Origin: Laguncularia racemosa
Taxonomy: Eukaryota; Streptophyta; Magnoliopsida; Myrtales; Combretaceae
Length of the DNA stretch: 64,000 nt
Reading direction: 5' to 3'
Assembly (NCBI GenBank): GCA_037954665.1
Contig: JBBMOL010000099.1
Coordinates: forward strand, 1,922,001 to 1,986,000
The translations under genes were made by a program, and so were the position numbers. This document shows positions 61,481 to 64,000 of the stretch, piece after piece. How positions within the stretch are numbered: position 1 is the stretch's first letter; the number at the start of each line of letters is the position of its first letter. The notes under the pieces were generated by a model. It did not search any database, had not been told where the DNA came from, and saw only the letters and a program-made list of their open reading frames with translations.

Positions 61481-64000
61481 GCCCTGTCCGTGTCTTTTTT
61501 CGTAAAAGACATCAAAGACAAAATCGTCAACTTGCACATACATTGGTTTTTCTTCTTTTTTTTCCCCATAAACTGCAGGTAAGTCGTTATTTATTTCATT
61601 ATTTTTTAAATTCTCCCATTCAAGGATTCGGTTCAATGCATTCCAAAAAGATCAAACCCCATCACCGACGTTGTGCCTGGAAAAGATAAGGCTTATTGTC
61701 TCAAGCAAGGTGTGGAATTGGATTAAAAATACAGAAGTCAAAGTTTTTCTTTCAAAGTAGAAAAAATTGGATAAAAATGAGATATAATTATAAAATCATT
61801 CTTTTTAATAATATTAATCAAGGGGAAAAGGAAAAACAATATATTATTTTTTAAAAGAAAATCCTAAAATATATTAATTGTAAAACTATTTTTAAAAATA
61901 TATTACTTAAAAGTGTAAATTTTAAATTAACTTGAAATCAGCACTTAAAGTATTGATATAATTATTTGTATTAAAATTCGCACTTCAAGTATCTATCATA
62001 ACCTTAAATATCACAAACAAAGAAATTTACTTTATCCAATGACACATTTTTGTAAATTGTGAAATTAGCATTTCAAGTATCGATTTTAAATAATATATTT
62101 TTTAAAATAGTTTTATAAATGATATATTCTAGCAATTTATTTTTGAAAAATAATATTTTTTTTCCTTTCCCTATTAATTAAGATATCGATTAGGATAATT
62201 TTGCCAATATCAACTTAATTTTCTTTCATTTCCTTTTCTAAGACCAACCAAACAAAGAAAATGGAAAAAAAAAATTCCATTTCCTTCATATGTTATCAAA
62301 TACAAAATAAAAATTACAGTTTATTCTATTTCTAATCATTTCTTTTTATTTTTGCTCATTTCCACTCATTTTTCCTCTATAGAAAATTACTTAATAGTGA
62401 AATGCTATGTTTGAATAAGTATACTTTCATGAAATGATAGGAAATGTGTAAAATATTTAATTGGAATAAAAAGATATATGTTTGGTAACTTAAAGAGTGG
62501 AAATAGAAGAAAATGAGTGAAATTTTGCCACTTTAAAAACTATTTCTTTTCTCCCTAACATGTGTTAGAGAAAGTAGTCAAGAATGTGGAAAGAAAAGGA
62601 AAGGGGAAAAATAATTAAAAAATAAAGTAGAAATATTATATTTGATAGCATGCTTAATTGATTTCATAAGAGTAGAATACAATAGCTATTCATCCTATGC
62701 AATCTTGTGTGTTTTGGTTGGTGGAATAGGAATTCAATGAAATTGCTGTTGTTATAAAATAAGAAATTGCAATTCTTTTACAAGATCAAGAGAGTACATA
62801 TTTTCTAATTTTTTTAGCATATTTCCATATCTATCCATGAGGCTTCAAAGAAATTATAAATAATATTTATTACCTCTCTATTTCATTCCTTGAAAATTGG
62901 AATTTTATTTTCACTTTTTCCATTCTAGAAACAAAATGTGTCATAAGCTTTTAAAATAGTAGTGAAAATGGAGATAAATTGGTGGAAATATTTCTACTTT
63001 TAAGCTTAAATGGTTTTTCTCTTGGAGTGTAGATAACTTAGCAAAAAAAAGTTAAAGTAATACAAAAGGGTAAAAGTGTCCCTAAAAATAAATGAGAAAA
63101 AAATAAGAAAGGCTATTTTATATTTTGTTTCCTTCCATTTTGGATTTTTTTTTTTCAATTTCCTTCCTTCATATCCAAACAAAAAATAAAAAGTACCTTC
63201 ACTTTTATTTCCTTTCTTGTCTTTTCATTTCCACCCATTTTACTAATTTCCACATTTTCTTACAATGCCAAACATAGTGTAAAGTTAGAGAAAAATCGAT
63301 GGCAATAGGCAAAAATGAGTTGAGAAAAATAAATTACCCATTATAACAATGTTCACCAAAATAAAGTAGAACTAATTTTATCAAATACAAATTTTATTTC
63401 TATCTTTATTCTTTTTGTAATACCAAACACACAAGGGAAATTGAAATGTTTCTCCTTGTTTCCTTTTGCTTCCTTCCTATCTTATAAAACACAAAGTGGA
63501 AAATGGAAACTATAATTCATTTTATTCATCCTTATGGAAAACTTTTGATGAAGTTAAGTTTGACTATGTGAACTTAAACCATAGAGTATAAGCCTTATTG
63601 ATAATAAAAAACACACTGCAAAAGAATTGAACTTTCTATTCATTTTAGTTGTTCATAATTTGGCTTGGTTTAGTGTGCAACTCTAATTAAAGATTGTTGA
63701 ACCGATAGGTTCATAAAGTGATTTTGATAAAAACAAAACTAGTTTCTATTAAAGTTTGAACTAATTATAAAATTAAACTTAATCAACAAATCATCAACAC
63801 TTGATTAATCCCAAATGATTATAAGTTAACCTTGACATTCAATTTAGCTTTATAAGGCTCTTGCATTTGTCAAGTAGGTGTATGTGCAAATATGTTTAGA
63901 ATTTAAGTTTCTATAGGTTGTGAGCTAACACAAAGCATAGTGACAAGCTGGCATAATGAGAGCCGATGGGACAACAAGGAAAAATTAAGGTTTGGAATTG
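61481..64000. other. AT-rich intergenic region, no gene seen
   Basis: No recognisable ORF or RNA gene. Words such as TTTCCACTCATTTT and their reverse, and CCAAACATAG / CTATGTTTG, recur at 62280-63500 in both orientations. This suggests overlapping MITE-like fragments, but no clear ends were found. Confidence 0.5.

Overview
This is a plant nuclear genomic window from a dicot. It is AT-rich with long gaps, spliced genes with GT-AG introns, plant-only gene families, and large old retroelements. Gene density, kilobase introns and a probable endogenous caulimovirid remnant would fit a woody dicot such as grapevine, but the species is inference. Three host genes are recognisable, all on the minus strand. 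(1) At 1730-3640 lies a plant intracellular Ras-group-related LRR protein (PIRL; 3 coding exons, 557 aa). (2) At 21259-26645 lies a two-AT-hook plus PPC nuclear protein of the AHL family (5 exons, 354 aa). (3) At 54537-61316 lies the TRAPP tethering-complex subunit TRAPPC11 (9 exons, 1190 aa). I derived the exon borders by hand from splice consensus, codon phase and family resemblance; all phases close.

Layout. 1-4700: PIRL with a probably spliced 3' UTR and a tandemly duplicated leader. 4700-13750: long AT-rich intergenic DNA with microsatellites and two GC-richer islands. 13778-15712: broken remnant of an endogenous pararetrovirus, bounded by a perfect 28-bp inverted repeat. 15720-21250: intergenic. 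21259-27300: AHL gene and its 5' leader intron. 27300-32030: intergenic with several short tandem duplications. 32030-32936: probable non-autonomous hAT-like element. 32980 to about 47176: a 14.2-kb Ty3/gypsy element of the Tat/Ogre type on the minus strand, with two roughly 1.9-kb LTRs, an extra ORF1 upstream of gag, protease, an AT-rich intron-like gap, RT, two RNase H domains, integrase, and a 37-bp tandem array in the 3' untranslated region. 49411-49602: a hairpin with 78-bp arms. 50930-52926: decayed hAT transposase. 54537-61480: TRAPPC11 and its promoter. 61480-64000: AT-rich with no gene seen.

The three host genes do not form a pathway: one is a cytosolic LRR scaffold, one a chromatin-binding regulator and one a membrane-traffic subunit. 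The rest of the window is shaped by transposable elements. The most interesting items are the Tat/Ogre element with its archaeal-type second RNase H and in-register 37-bp satellite-like array; the pararetrovirus remnant with parts in opposite orientations; a GC-AG intron and an in-frame stop-free 144-nt intron in TRAPPC11; and a leader duplication in PIRL that seems to have copied the start codon. I found no convincing undescribed multi-gene system.
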